The translations under genes and the position numbers were made by a program. Shown here in pieces: positions 30,714-40,900 of a stretch of 64,000 nucleotides of DNA. The DNA is taken from positions 1-64,000 of the IMG/VR virus record IMGVR_UViG_3300032516_000004. One strand, written 5' to 3'. Every line of letters begins with the position of its first letter. Within the stretch, counting starts at the first letter, position 1. The stretch comes from a virus. The notes beneath the pieces are model-generated. The model was not told the origin of the DNA. It did no database searches and saw nothing but the letters and a program-made list of their open reading frames with translations.

Positions 30714-31343
30714 CTATGTTTTAGCGACATAAGTAATGGTACCAAATTTTATTTTTCTTAGCCGTTTATACATTCTCGATATGTCCCATACATATTTATT
30801 TCTTGGATCTATACGATTATGTAAATCCTCTTTAACTTTTTCTGGGCCTCTATTATAAGCTGCTAGCGCTAAATCTGTCTTTTTAAACCGTTTTTCGTAT
30901 TTTGAAAGTATTTTAATACCAGATATAATATTATCATCCATGTCATATAAGTCTTTTACATTAAGTATCTTTTCCCAAAATGGCATTACCTGCATCAGTC
31001 CTTTGGCCCCGGTAGGAGATGTAGCGTTTGGGTCAAACCATGATTCGACAGCCATAATTGATAACACCAGATCAGATTCCTTATTTGCTTGTTTACTATA
31101 TCGATACACTTTTTCAGCAATTATATATGACAGCTGTGGGTTAATTTTTCGTTCAATTAATGAAATTTTATATTCTATCTTACTTATTTCACTTAATTCT
31201 TCCAACATATCACACGCCGATTCTGCACTCAGTTCATTGTTTGATTCTTCTGCCGCGATCTTAGAAAACCAGTATGTATTAAAAAATAACGTGACACCTA
31301 GTATATATGGTATACTAACCTTTAATTTTTGGAGTATCATCAT
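30714..31343 (-). CDS. membrane-anchored lytic transglycosylase (SLT domain)
   Basis: Start at 31343 (GGAG upstream). A TM segment lies at residues 10-30 (SIPYILGVTLFF), then a linker, then an SLT/goose-lysozyme-like domain. Its motifs are VESWFDPNATSPTGAKGLMQ near 104 (catalytic Glu in VES), NIISGIKIL near 142 and ALAAYNRGPEKV near 162. The enzyme would cleave the glycan strands of peptidoglycan from the outer face of the inner membrane, for lysis or DNA entry. It is encoded leftward away from the virion operon, which favours a lysis role. Confidence 0.85.
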   Translation of the reverse strand: MMILQKLKVSIPYILGVTLFFNTYWFSKIAAEESNNELSAESACDMLEELSEISKIEYKISLIERKINPQLSYIIAEKVYRYSKQANKESDLVLSIMAVESWFDPNATSPTGAKGLMQVMPFWEKILNVKDLYDMDDNIISGIKILSKYEKRFKKTDLALAAYNRGPEKVKEDLHNRIDPRNKYVWDISRMYKRLRKIKFGTITYVAKT

Positions 31344-31500
31344 GTAACTGTCTCCATCCACCATGTGTCTGCCCTTTTTGCACAGACACCGAACCACATT
31401 GACAAATAGTAGCCACTATCTTAAATCTATGCACCATAACTCCTAACTTTGTGTCATAACTACATGCTAACTCTTCACGTTTTACTGTATCATACCTCAT
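31315..31500 (-). CDS. hypothetical protein, 61 aa
   Basis: Overlaps the start of the transglycosylase gene by 29 bases. It has a CQCG motif in the middle and a W-rich C-terminus. A weak AGGTTG lies upstream. A companion of the transglycosylase is possible, but nothing identifies it. Confidence 0.4.
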   Translation of the reverse strand: MRYDTVKREELACSYDTKLGVMVHRFKIVATICQCGSVSVQKGQTHGGWRQLHDDTPKIKG

Positions 31501-31573
31501 TTTTATTTTACAACCTTTTCGACTACTATTTTAATAGTCGTATTATGGTTAGTGTAAGCAATGGTTATATAAT

Positions 31574-31603
31574 TTGACGTGCTAGCATAGTTTATGGTAC
31601 ATT
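31574..31603 (+). promoter_or_regulatory. promoter and dyad in front of the LexA-like gene
   Basis: TTGACG and TGG-TACATT are 18 bases apart. The predicted start falls almost on the ATG at 31610, so the message may be leaderless. GTACATTGCGTAC (31597-31609) is a dyad overlapping the -10 box and would suit self-repression. Confidence 0.5.
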
Positions 31604-31609
31604 GCGTAC

Positions 31610-31975
31610 ATGAACATTAATAAACGAGAAGAACTGACAGAACGTCAGAAATTAGTATATGGTTTTATCAGCGAATATTTACGAGATAACAAATATCCAC
31701 CAACCATTCGTGAAGTACAAGCCAATTTTGGTTTCAAATCAATGTCGTCTGTGGTTGGATATGTCGATGTACTAAGGAAGAAAGGATATTTAACCATTGG
31801 TAAGAATAAGCATGGTGCTCGTACCATGCAAATTGTTGATAATATTATGGGATACCATATAGTAACTACCGAGGAATTATCTAAAGCGCTGGCCACATTA
31901 AAATCAAGAGGGTATCAGATTGGTGCTCAAGAAGCCGTAGAATTTTTATCTATTTTAAATATTAAGATATCATAA
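31610..31975 (+). CDS. LexA-type winged-helix DNA-binding protein lacking the peptidase domain
   Basis: Residues 8-70 follow the LexA N-terminal domain closely: LTERQKLVYGFISEYL, PPTIREVQANFGFKSMSSVV, then LRKKGYL. The remaining 50 residues are not an S24 peptidase (no Ser-Lys pair), so the protein cannot self-cleave like LexA. It probably represses or activates nearby phage genes. It lies between the divergent lysis group and the rightward virion operon, a good place for a switch. Confidence 0.75.
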   Translation: MNINKREELTERQKLVYGFISEYLRDNKYPPTIREVQANFGFKSMSSVVGYVDVLRKKGYLTIGKNKHGARTMQIVDNIMGYHIVTTEELSKALATLKSRGYQIGAQEAVEFLSILNIKIS

Positions 31976-32021
31976 TAAATCCATTGCTAGCGTGTTTTCT
32001 TGGGGTGACTATTAAGCACGT

Positions 32022-32039
32022 ACAGGCGTTTATGCCTGT
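32022..32039 (+). terminator. short hairpin between the regulator and the virion operon
   Basis: ACAGGC and GCCTGT pair around GTTTAT, followed by TTGATT. It may end the LexA-like message or sit in the leader of the virion operon, for which a weak GG-N10-GC element lies just upstream (32003-32018). Confidence 0.45.
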
Positions 32040-32057
32040 TTGATTGGGGATATTTAG

Positions 32058-32678
32058 ATGGAACCCAAAACCCCAAAACTACGCCCCGTCAATAGGAAAG
32101 AAATACATAAAGTTGTAGTAGATGATCCTTGGAAGACCGAGGCTGTGCGGACCATTATGGCGGCAAAGTCACCTCAATTTTCAGAACAAATGTGGGCTTT
32201 ATTGTTAGCTGAAGCTATTAAATCATTTAATCAAGGTCTAGAAGATAGAATTGATTCAGAATCACGACGCGCTTCTAATTTACGATCACGAATTATTAAT
32301 CTGGTAGGTGAGACAGCTCATAACATTATTGCATTTGTTGTAAATGCTCAACGTAGACCCATTGATGTCTACGCCCAGGCGTCTTCAATATACACTAGAG
32401 CAATGGCTAATTTACGTGACCAAAAGGCATTGTTTGCTGCGTCCAAACAACTTTACGACATGTCCAAGGCTCAAGGATTAGACCCAAACACCGCAGCATC
32501 CATTGCGGGTTTAGCAGCTGATTTACAAGAAAAATCAAGTAACGCTACTGCATATGCGGGCGGCACGGGTTCTGGTGGTATGTCGCAAGCTGGGATGCCA
32601 ACAGGTGTAACAATTCAGGGTAAATATAATCGTAAAATTGCTGATAAGTGGGACGAAGAATTCTTCGCTAATAAATGA
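32058..32678 (+). CDS. hypothetical protein opening the virion/packaging operon, 206 aa
   Basis: 206 residues, mostly helical in the middle (about 45-165), with a glycine-rich turn near 170 and a charged C-terminus. It overlaps the next gene by four bases. No terminase-small-subunit motif is obvious, but the position at the head of the operon and the helical nature make a packaging or scaffold role conceivable. Confidence 0.65.
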   Translation: MEPKTPKLRPVNRKEIHKVVVDDPWKTEAVRTIMAAKSPQFSEQMWALLLAEAIKSFNQGLEDRIDSESRRASNLRSRIINLVGETAHNIIAFVVNAQRRPIDVYAQASSIYTRAMANLRDQKALFAASKQLYDMSKAQGLDPNTAASIAGLAADLQEKSSNATAYAGGTGSGGMSQAGMPTGVTIQGKYNRKIADKWDEEFFANK

Positions 32679-33949
32679 GCACATTGGTATCTATATTGTG
32701 TGATATCGTACAAGCTGAATATGCCCAATGGATGCGATATACATTTCTTTCTGCGCTTCGGTATGGTTTGCATACCGATACATTACAAGAGCATTTTGAA
32801 GAACACGCCAACGATGAATTGGAACACGCCCAACTAATTTCTCGGTGGATTGTGGATCTTGGTGGCTTACCACCAACAACAATTCCATGCATAGAACAAA
32901 TTCATACCAATACTCAAGAAGCCCTTGAATGGCTTCTAAACGCTGAAGTAGAAGGTATTAATAAATATCAAGCGGCCCATTGTGCTGCAGAAGGTATCTT
33001 TGGGTTACAGAACGATATTGGTGAATTACTTTCTATTGAGCATGAACATCTTTCTGACATTATGAAATTCCTCGAACCTATCTCAGAAGCTATTTCAGAG
33101 GATGATGAAGACACTATTATAATTCTAGCAAATTCTTATAGACAGCATAGGGATGTTCTTTATAAATTCGCATCTATTAAGAAATATGCTCAGAGCATGA
33201 CCGAATATCTTCGCGATCTTCTCCAGATGGCGTGGTATAAACATGAGTATGATTATACACCAGAGAAGGGTCTCGAGTACGTTCGTGACGATACCAAGAA
33301 AACATTAATGACCATTCATGAACGCCTTAGAGAAGGTGATCAGAGCGCCAGGCAGTCTGCTAAATTTTTCATTGATCTTTATCAGTGGCTTCAGCCCATG
33401 AATAAAGATGCGTGGTTACAACTTCATTATAAAATTTGGCCAGAATATCACACTGATCCGGCATGGGGTGGGTATGAGGGTGTAGAAGAGGCCATTGAAG
33501 AAAAAGTTGAAAAACCAACATTTGAGCAGGCGTTAGAAGAAACTAAAGAAGAAGTTAAGAAACCCACATCACTACCTCAACCAGCACCACAAGTTTCTAA
33601 ACCTCCCGCTAGGTCTCCTGAATTAATGGAAGCGATGGAGAAGCGAATAGAGGTTTATGATGCTGGTAAGAGTAATGATCCAAGTCCGGATGTGATGTTT
33701 ACGATCGGACCTGGTGATCGAATTAAGAATATGGATTTAGCGGGTGAAGGCATACCAGTGCCGGGTAGACCTGGTAGAAGTGCGTGGACTGAAGGAACTG
33801 TTAAGCATGTTACGCGTGGTGGTATACTAGTAGTTGACACTCCTAAAGGTGAACAGAGCTGGGACCCAGCAGAACATAGAATTGAGATTGATGCTCGTGA
33901 TCGTGCTAAATATTTAAGTCAAGGTAAACTAGTCAAACAAAGTGACTAA
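32675..33949 (+). CDS. ferritin-like domain protein with C-terminal barrel-like module, 424 aa
   Basis: Residues 1-150 form four helices with ferritin-like carboxylate/His motifs: AEYAQWMRY, EEHANDELEHA (ExxH), NAEVEGI and IEHEHLSD. This is the full set expected for a di-iron site. Residues 170-270 are a second helical part, followed by a proline/glutamate-rich linker and a KOW/SH3-like segment at 360-405 (AWTEGTVKHVTRGGILVVD). Ferritin-like folds normally store iron or scavenge oxidants. Fused to a virion-type tail here, its role is unclear. Confidence 0.7.
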   Translation: MSTLVSILCDIVQAEYAQWMRYTFLSALRYGLHTDTLQEHFEEHANDELEHAQLISRWIVDLGGLPPTTIPCIEQIHTNTQEALEWLLNAEVEGINKYQAAHCAAEGIFGLQNDIGELLSIEHEHLSDIMKFLEPISEAISEDDEDTIIILANSYRQHRDVLYKFASIKKYAQSMTEYLRDLLQMAWYKHEYDYTPEKGLEYVRDDTKKTLMTIHERLREGDQSARQSAKFFIDLYQWLQPMNKDAWLQLHYKIWPEYHTDPAWGGYEGVEEAIEEKVEKPTFEQALEETKEEVKKPTSLPQPAPQVSKPPARSPELMEAMEKRIEVYDAGKSNDPSPDVMFTIGPGDRIKNMDLAGEGIPVPGRPGRSAWTEGTVKHVTRGGILVVDTPKGEQSWDPAEHRIEIDARDRAKYLSQGKLVKQSD

Positions 33950-33966
33950 TTAGAAGGATGAGTGTT

Positions 33967-34272
33967 ATGGAAAAGACAGCTGTTGATCAAGTTGCAAAAA
34001 ACTTCTGGATTTCTTATTTCAAGGATTACGGTCAAATTTGGGTAAAGGACGTGCCACGTCGTATCAAGCAGGCAATTCGTCGTGAATTGAAAGCTAATAC
34101 GATTGAAGGAAAGATTGCCCCACTTGCTAAAGATATTGGTAAAGATAATACCTTATCTATTGAGGCGGCATTTATTGGCAAGCTTGATGATCAAGATGCC
34201 AAGGTATTAGTTACCGCCACTTTTAGTGGTGAAGGTAAAATGCAAGATTTGGACATTACTAAGATTAACTAA
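33967..34272 (+). CDS. hypothetical protein with the YFKDYG motif, 101 aa
   Basis: Start at 33967 with AAGGATG upstream. Near residue 14 it reads SYFKDYGQIWVKDVPRRI; the giant protein at 37914-43127 carries KYFKDYGKQMVRDIPRK, so they share a short binding or assembly element. The C-terminal half is strand-rich. It overlaps the J-domain gene by one base. Confidence 0.65.
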   Translation: MEKTAVDQVAKNFWISYFKDYGQIWVKDVPRRIKQAIRRELKANTIEGKIAPLAKDIGKDNTLSIEAAFIGKLDDQDAKVLVTATFSGEGKMQDLDITKIN

Positions 34273-34760
34273 TGAACCTATATGACGCATGTGCTATCTT
34301 GGATTTATGGTATGCTATTAAAGCACGTGCACAAATGTGGTCTATATCTAATTGTAGGCCAACATCATTAGACGAAGTTAGAATCTTAGTTAAAAATAGA
34401 TTCAAAGAACTTGCTCTTCAACACCATCCTGATAAAGGCGGAGATAATAGTAAATATTTAGAGATTCAAGAGGCATATGAATTAATCAAGTCTGCTTCTG
34501 TCCCTGACTTTATCCATGCGTTATCTATAGAGGCCGCTAATAATATTAAATATTATACTCCTGGTTCTCAGGATTGTGCTAATTGTAGTAAATGGAGTGA
34601 TGTGGTTTGTGTTTGTGTTACCACCACATGTACAGGTTTTAAACAGCATGAAAAATCGATATGTAATAAGTTTGGTCTTAAACAAGAAGTGTCTAAAGGA
34701 ATACAAGGTAGTAGCTTCCTCTCCGGAGGAAGCCAAGAACTGGGGAACGAAGCAAGCTGA
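34272..34760 (+). CDS. J-domain (DnaJ-like) protein, 162 aa
   Basis: Residues 34-76 match helices II and III of a J domain with the HPD signature (LALQHHPDKGGDNSKYLEIQ). Canonical J proteins recruit Hsp70 and stimulate its ATPase through HPD. A cysteine cluster (CANCSKWSDVVCVC) follows near residue 103. Placed in the virion operon, it may bring host DnaK to capsid or packaging steps. The last 40 residues overlap another frame that looks more protein-like, so the true C-terminus may be shorter. Confidence 0.75.
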   Translation: MNLYDACAILDLWYAIKARAQMWSISNCRPTSLDEVRILVKNRFKELALQHHPDKGGDNSKYLEIQEAYELIKSASVPDFIHALSIEAANNIKYYTPGSQDCANCSKWSDVVCVCVTTTCTGFKQHEKSICNKFGLKQEVSKGIQGSSFLSGGSQELGNEAS

Positions 34761-34824
34761 TGTCTTGCAAATCAAGACTACTGATATAACAGTAGAGCAG
34801 ATGGAGAATGACGATGCAAACTAG
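34648..34824 (+). CDS. hypothetical protein overlapping the J-domain gene, 58 aa
   Basis: A different frame inside the end of the J-domain gene gives RYVISLVLNKK, then EYKVVASSPEEAKNWGTKQA, a typical small phage protein sequence, and continues past the stop of the J-domain gene. Only a weak AGG lies upstream. A frameshift extension of the J protein is an alternative. Confidence 0.45.
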   Translation: MKNRYVISLVLNKKCLKEYKVVASSPEEAKNWGTKQADVLQIKTTDITVEQMENDDAN

Positions 34825-37800
34825 AACAGCACTTAAAAAGCTCACGGGCGGTAAAATTGATGTTGATGCCGTATCTCCTAGTGGGCCACTAGCTCAAAAT
34901 GCCGACTGGCTGTTAAAACAGCATGAACAAAGAACATCTGGTATAAAAGTAGCACAACGTCGCCATGCGTCTATGGCCGCAATGCCAGTTTTAGCAGCCG
35001 CTCGTAAAGTGGCAGATGAATTGGTTAAAGAACGTGTATTGCCTGATGATACCCTTATTGTATCACGTTTTGATGCATTCTCAGTTGTTAAAGATGCGTC
35101 TCATAAATGTGCTAATGATATGGAATTGCGTAAATTTGCTCTTCATCTTGAAAGACTATGGCATACAGAGCCACTAGGTGCCCTGACAGCTGGTGCCCTG
35201 ACTCGTCTTCGTGATCATTATCAGGGCATGAATCCACGATCAGCGGTTGGTGAAGTAGTTGATACTTGTATTCCCAAGGTATCATTTAAAACATTGCCGG
35301 TTGCAAAATTAGTTCGTATTGCATCTCAAATCTCCAATCAAGAAGAGTATGACGCCGCGATTGAACGGAACGGTCTTTACACTGATGATCCTATTAGTGT
35401 ACGAGCACGTACTTTTATTAGAGAACTGGTTAATAGAGCGTCCAAAACGAACGTTAGTTCGGTTCAAGCGGCTGAGACTAAAGACACCACTGAAACTAAA
35501 GGAGTTAGCAAATCTACGAGTATTAAGAAATTACATGGTCGTGATATTGCAACCCGCATTGCAAGCAGATTATATCGTGACGCTGAACAATTTGTTGAAC
35601 CTAAAACCGATGAAGCGGTAGAAGTTAAGGAAGAAGATAAAGTTGCTGAAGATGTTGGTATTGATGGAACTGGTGTACTTACGCACGCTGCTGAACTACG
35701 CCACGCGGCTCTTAAGAACTTAGCAATGACCGGCGAGGCAATGCCTAAGGAAGCAGTGGCTCCAGAGGGTTGGGAAGGTACTGTTAAGAAAATGAAGAAA
35801 TCTAAGAATGTTGAAAATCCTTGGGCTCTTGCCCACCATATGAAAAGTAAGGGTGCAGAGCCCCACTATACTGAGAAGGGTAAGAAGAAAGAACAATTCA
35901 AGAAAGATTCAGCTGAGAAGTTGCCAGACGCAAATTTTGAACCTAAGATAAATGACCAGCAACCTGATCAAGTAGCGGTTCCCGAATGTGGTTGTGAGGC
36001 GTTGGAAAGCAATAAAGAGTTTAAACAGGTTCGTCATAAGGCGGCATTAACCGCTAGCCATCCACTGGTCGATGATGGGTGCGACCATTTCCCAATCGAT
36101 ACAGACGAGCTTATGGCGGTCTCTATTAAGTCTGCTGAGTCGATGACTAAAACACCTGCTTGGTGGTTGGGCTCACTTGATGAGCTTAAGAGTATGGTAA
36201 AAGCAGCAGCTCTTCCACCATCACTTGAAAAATTTAAGTTTAAGAAGAAGACCGATAAGAAGGATGAGAAGAAGGGAAATCCATTTAGCAAAGATAAGAA
36301 AGCGTCAATTACTAAGGACGTAATTGAACAAACCATCGTTGCTGGTAGAGAATTTACAGCTTCTGGATATTCAATTTCTGTTGGGCAAAACGATATCGTT
36401 CAAATTACTACTAAATCTGGTAGTAAGAAATATCCATTGGTTGATCTGGATGGGGCGGTTGCTGACTTTATGTATTTAGTTAGTACGGCTAAGCACCCGG
36501 CAGGTTCACCACCCCCACCAGTTTTCTTTATCCGTGAAGGAATTAGAATGACGTGTCCAGGCTGTTTAGAAGTAAATAGCTATGACATGCCTAAAATTGC
36601 CGCTGATTTAACTTGTAATAACTGTAATGTGGTTATTCCATCAAAAGTGATCACATCAGCATTTAAAAACGACATGATTAATGAAGAGGCAATCCTAACG
36701 GCAGTTACACCAAATGATCTACAAGATGAATTTGGTGATAAATTCGCCAAGGCAGCTGAGATGATGGGTGCTGATGGTGTTGGTGCGGACGGCTGCAAAG
36801 CGGAAGCATACTCATTGGACGTGCCGGTTGAGAAATTGGCTGAGGTTTGGGATTTCATGGTTGAGGCTGGTTTTAAACCAATTGCTCAATTTGAAAATAT
36901 GGACAAAGAGCCAATAGACGAATTTGATACAGTTGATGATTTGAGCCCAACCCATGAACAAGAAGAGGGTGAAGAGCTGGAAGCAGCTGAAGAGCTAGAA
37001 GAAATTGCTCAAGATATCGTAGAGATTGCTGATGGTCTCAAAGGCATGGAACACCATGGACAGGCTGGTCCAGTACCAGGAGCTGTTATGCCACCATCTG
37101 GTGGGACGGTAGCTGAAGGTCTTGAACTTGATGGAACCCCTGGTTCGGGTCTTGGTGAACAGTGGGCAGATTGGCAAGTCATTCAAGCCGCCATGATGCA
37201 CTATCAACATCAGAACATGGGTGTTGCTGATGCTATTGGACAGTTTCAAAAAGATTATATGAAGGAACGAAAGGATAAGGAAGGTAATCTTATTGGTGGG
37301 CAACAATTTGATCAAAATGTGGTGGTACAGGTCGCAGCCGCTGTTTTTGGAACAGATGCGATGCAGCTTGGTGAACAGATGGCACTTGGTATGACTCCTC
37401 CTGGAATGGCGGGTCCAGAAGTTGAAGCGCCAGTAAGTGAGCCACCGGGACTAGGTGAGGCTGAAGTACCAGAAATGCCACCCAGCCGTCAACCTGGTAA
37501 ACCAAATAAGAATGTAGCGAAGAAGAAACGGGCTGACATTCCATCTACGGAAGTAAATGCACAACAACCAGATGCCGTTCAACCAGAAAAATTAGGACCA
37601 GATTCAGAACAGGCTGTTGAAATTCCTGGACCGGGTAAGGTTAAGACGCAGACTGGCAAACCACAAGGCAACGTAGCGCCAACAGATCTTGGTATCAGTT
37701 CAGACGCTAAGGATCCCGGAACATTCAAAGCTGAGAGCCCAAAAGACCAACACCCCGTAACGGATCAATCTGGTACGTCTTTGCCAGCCACCGATCTTGG

Positions 37801-37888
37801 AGAGGACAGCGATACAGGCGAAAACGCTACCACTAAGAGTATGGAGTCAAAGAGCAAAGCCGCACCCAGCGTTGTGCAGTCAAAGTAA
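34814..37888 (+). CDS. large virion-type protein, 1024 aa
   Basis: Start at 34814 with GGAG seven bases upstream; a second ATG lies at 34808. Mostly charged and helical, with lysine-rich patches, a TCPGCLEV..CNNCNVV zinc-ribbon near residue 580, and a glutamate-rich coiled segment near 720. The C-terminal 300 residues are rich in P, G and E and of low complexity. Such long, loosely conserved proteins are common in large-phage heads or as internal proteins. No enzyme motif is seen. Confidence 0.7.
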   Translation: MQTRTALKKLTGGKIDVDAVSPSGPLAQNADWLLKQHEQRTSGIKVAQRRHASMAAMPVLAAARKVADELVKERVLPDDTLIVSRFDAFSVVKDASHKCANDMELRKFALHLERLWHTEPLGALTAGALTRLRDHYQGMNPRSAVGEVVDTCIPKVSFKTLPVAKLVRIASQISNQEEYDAAIERNGLYTDDPISVRARTFIRELVNRASKTNVSSVQAAETKDTTETKGVSKSTSIKKLHGRDIATRIASRLYRDAEQFVEPKTDEAVEVKEEDKVAEDVGIDGTGVLTHAAELRHAALKNLAMTGEAMPKEAVAPEGWEGTVKKMKKSKNVENPWALAHHMKSKGAEPHYTEKGKKKEQFKKDSAEKLPDANFEPKINDQQPDQVAVPECGCEALESNKEFKQVRHKAALTASHPLVDDGCDHFPIDTDELMAVSIKSAESMTKTPAWWLGSLDELKSMVKAAALPPSLEKFKFKKKTDKKDEKKGNPFSKDKKASITKDVIEQTIVAGREFTASGYSISVGQNDIVQITTKSGSKKYPLVDLDGAVADFMYLVSTAKHPAGSPPPPVFFIREGIRMTCPGCLEVNSYDMPKIAADLTCNNCNVVIPSKVITSAFKNDMINEEAILTAVTPNDLQDEFGDKFAKAAEMMGADGVGADGCKAEAYSLDVPVEKLAEVWDFMVEAGFKPIAQFENMDKEPIDEFDTVDDLSPTHEQEEGEELEAAEELEEIAQDIVEIADGLKGMEHHGQAGPVPGAVMPPSGGTVAEGLELDGTPGSGLGEQWADWQVIQAAMMHYQHQNMGVADAIGQFQKDYMKERKDKEGNLIGGQQFDQNVVVQVAAAVFGTDAMQLGEQMALGMTPPGMAGPEVEAPVSEPPGLGEAEVPEMPPSRQPGKPNKNVAKKKRADIPSTEVNAQQPDAVQPEKLGPDSEQAVEIPGPGKVKTQTGKPQGNVAPTDLGISSDAKDPGTFKAESPKDQHPVTDQSGTSLPATDLGEDSDTGENATTKSMESKSKAAPSVVQSK

Positions 37889-37913
37889 TCTTATGCTATG
37901 ATAGGGGTGCATA

Positions 37914-40900
37914 ATGATTTCGGATCGTAAATTTATTTCACGACCATCAAACGGTAAGAAGTATAGTAAGAAGGATTTTCTTGGCGTTACGGATGGTGAA
38001 CAATGGAATCTTGAGCATGTAGCTGAACTTATTGGTGCTCGTCAGCCACCAGCGGAAGATGATCCTCTTCCAGCTGGAACAATGGTTGAATTTAATGCTC
38101 CAGATGGAACACCTTATAAAGGTAGAGTCGCATCTAAAAGTGGTGAAGATTATATTGTTGATGTAACACCCGGTGAATCGTATCTAGTACCACCAGGTAA
38201 GCTTGCTAAGATTACACCAGAATCAGAACAGATTCGTGATGCGGTTCGTCGTGAAATTGCCCCGACAATGGAAAAGGTGTCTGAACACGAAGAATCTAAC
38301 AAACTTATTGTTAAAATATCGTACAGAGATCATCGGCCCAATGATGGTCATATGATGAACTGGGCGGCGCTGCATTATCCGGAATTACGTCTTGTAGACG
38401 CATTACCACAGATTGGTAGAAATATTAATCTGGTGTTCGAGCTTCCAAAACAAGCGGCTGAGGATGTACGACCACAAGGATCTGCTCCTCATATGCCAGG
38501 TGAACGTGGTCGTGGTTTGTCTAGTGAAGAAATTGAAGGTACAGGTGTAATTGGGGATAAAATTCCAGGTGGTTTGTCTGAGCAACCACTCGAGCAAGGC
38601 ATTAAAATTGAAATGGAACACACAAATGATCCAGAAGTCGCAAAAGAGATTGCGATGGACCATTTGATTGAGGATTCTAAATACTACGATAAGTTGAAGA
38701 AAATTGAAGCTAAGACAATTGGTTTTGATGAGGTTATTAAAGAAGCTCAGTTAGGTCAACCGGGTTCAGCTGATCAATTTAATGACCTAAATGACGCAGC
38801 GCGTAAAACGCTACAAGCGTTTAATATCAGTAATCCAGAACATTATGCGTCTCCTCAGGAAACCGAAGCGTTTGGTGAAGCTGAAAATAGTGGGGTAAGA
38901 CTCTGGTTCGTTCTTCACAGTAAAGAAGGGGAGAAAACATCCCCAATGTATATTACTCGTCAGGGGTCCATCGTTCCCAGCGACGAGGGCGGATCAAAGC
39001 TTGCTAGAGGTTTTGTACAGGTATCAGTTAAGAATGGTACCCCTGATTTACCGATGATCATGATTCAAGGACCATCTGGTCCAGAGTCATTGCAAGAATA
39101 CGGCTTTAGTGTTTCAGCGGCTATTATAAAAGCGGCCAATTCCGAATTAGCCAATAAACTAGTGATAAAGAGTAAAACAGATCCTAAAGTAGCTGTGGAA
39201 CTTGAAAAATACGTTGATAAAAATTTGGAAGATAACGATAAGATTATTGAGTTAACTCGTGCTATGTTAGCGAATCCAGAGTTAACTAAACAGCTTTCTA
39301 AATTATTAGGCGAACGGAAAACACATCAGTCCATCCCAACCGATCCAACTACTACATTAATTAGTAACTGGCCTGGTCAACAGTCCACACAATATCAACA
39401 CATTAAACCCTACGGTGATCCTGCTGGCGGTGTGGTGGAAGGACCATATCAAAAATCTGGTAACTATGCTGCTGGTGTTTTAGCTGCTCAAGAAATACTC
39501 GATACACGTGGATATTCTGCTGAAGCCCAGGCTGAATATGAGTCACGTCTTACTAAACTTGGTGTAGATAAAACAACCAAAGACCTTCTTACCAAATATT
39601 TCAAAGATTATGGTAAGCAGATGGTGCGTGACATTCCGCGTAAAAAGCATGCACAAAAAGAAGTTGATCCTGCTACCGTTCAATATTGGGTTAATTATTT
39701 TGGTAGTAGCATATTTGATGATGGGTGGTATGGTCAACAGATGACCCGCACTATCCCCAAGAAAACATATAAAGGAGATGGAACTACTGAGAGTGTTGAC
39801 TCTGACGATGAAGAAGGTGTAATTGGCAACCCGGATAAAACATTTAGTAAGGAAGCACAGTGGCTCGGTAAAACCACCAAGGGTGGTCCTAAATATGTAC
39901 GACCTCCACGTCCGACCACAACCCCAGGATTTTTCTCACCAGGTGGCTTTTTACAAAAGAAAAAAGTTGATCCTATTAAGGGTACCATAGGACAGGCCGG
40001 TTCTGCTGCTGAGCAGCTTTTATCTCACGCCAGAATTAATCCGCAAGTCGCGCAACACATTGATAAATTGTTACACACATATCAGGCCAGTGACGCGTCT
40101 GCTAGACAAAAAGCAATTACAGATATTAGACTTAAGAATCCACAATATCAACCACCAGCAGGTTGGCAAGCATATGATGATACTCTTAGGGCTGCTTTGT
40201 TACCAAGAGCACTTGCAACTATATCAGGTGCCATAGAAGAAGCACTAAAAGTGGTGCAACAATCAGCTGCTAGTAGTACCCCAGCCAAGCAAACCACCTC
40301 AACTGGTACAGAAACCATCTATGGTTCTGAAGGTGAGATGATTAGCGCGTCTAAGATTGCAAGTAGTGATTACACAGCTTATATTAAGAAAACGAATAAA
40401 GGATATGAAGTAAAGAGTGAAAAGAACCCGAGTTGGAGTGGTGGTACATATAAGAGTAAAGGAGAAGCCGAGAAACGACTTCAACAAGTAGAAATGTTTA
40501 AACATATGTCGTTCGTGGCATATGGAGATATTGAATCAAATCATATGTTTGGTAAGATATCTGAATGTTTGTCAATTTGTGATAATACAGTTGGCATTCT
40601 TACTATGGTTAGTACTCTAATTGATGATGAATCGTTAAATAAGAGCGCTGAGATTCAAAAGCTAGCCAAAACGTTACGCGACATGGTGGTTGAGGCAATT
40701 CAAAAGGCTGAGACAGATCCATCATCTGAATTTTCACGTGATCTATCCGGTTTATATCATGGATATCTAGCTAAACATCCCGATCTTGAATGGAAAATGC
40801 TAGAGGGAAAAGGTAGACGACATCTTACACCAGAAGAAATATCAGAAATTTTGTATACAGCCGCCCATGAACGGACATTTTTCAAAGCCTTTCAAAAGTT

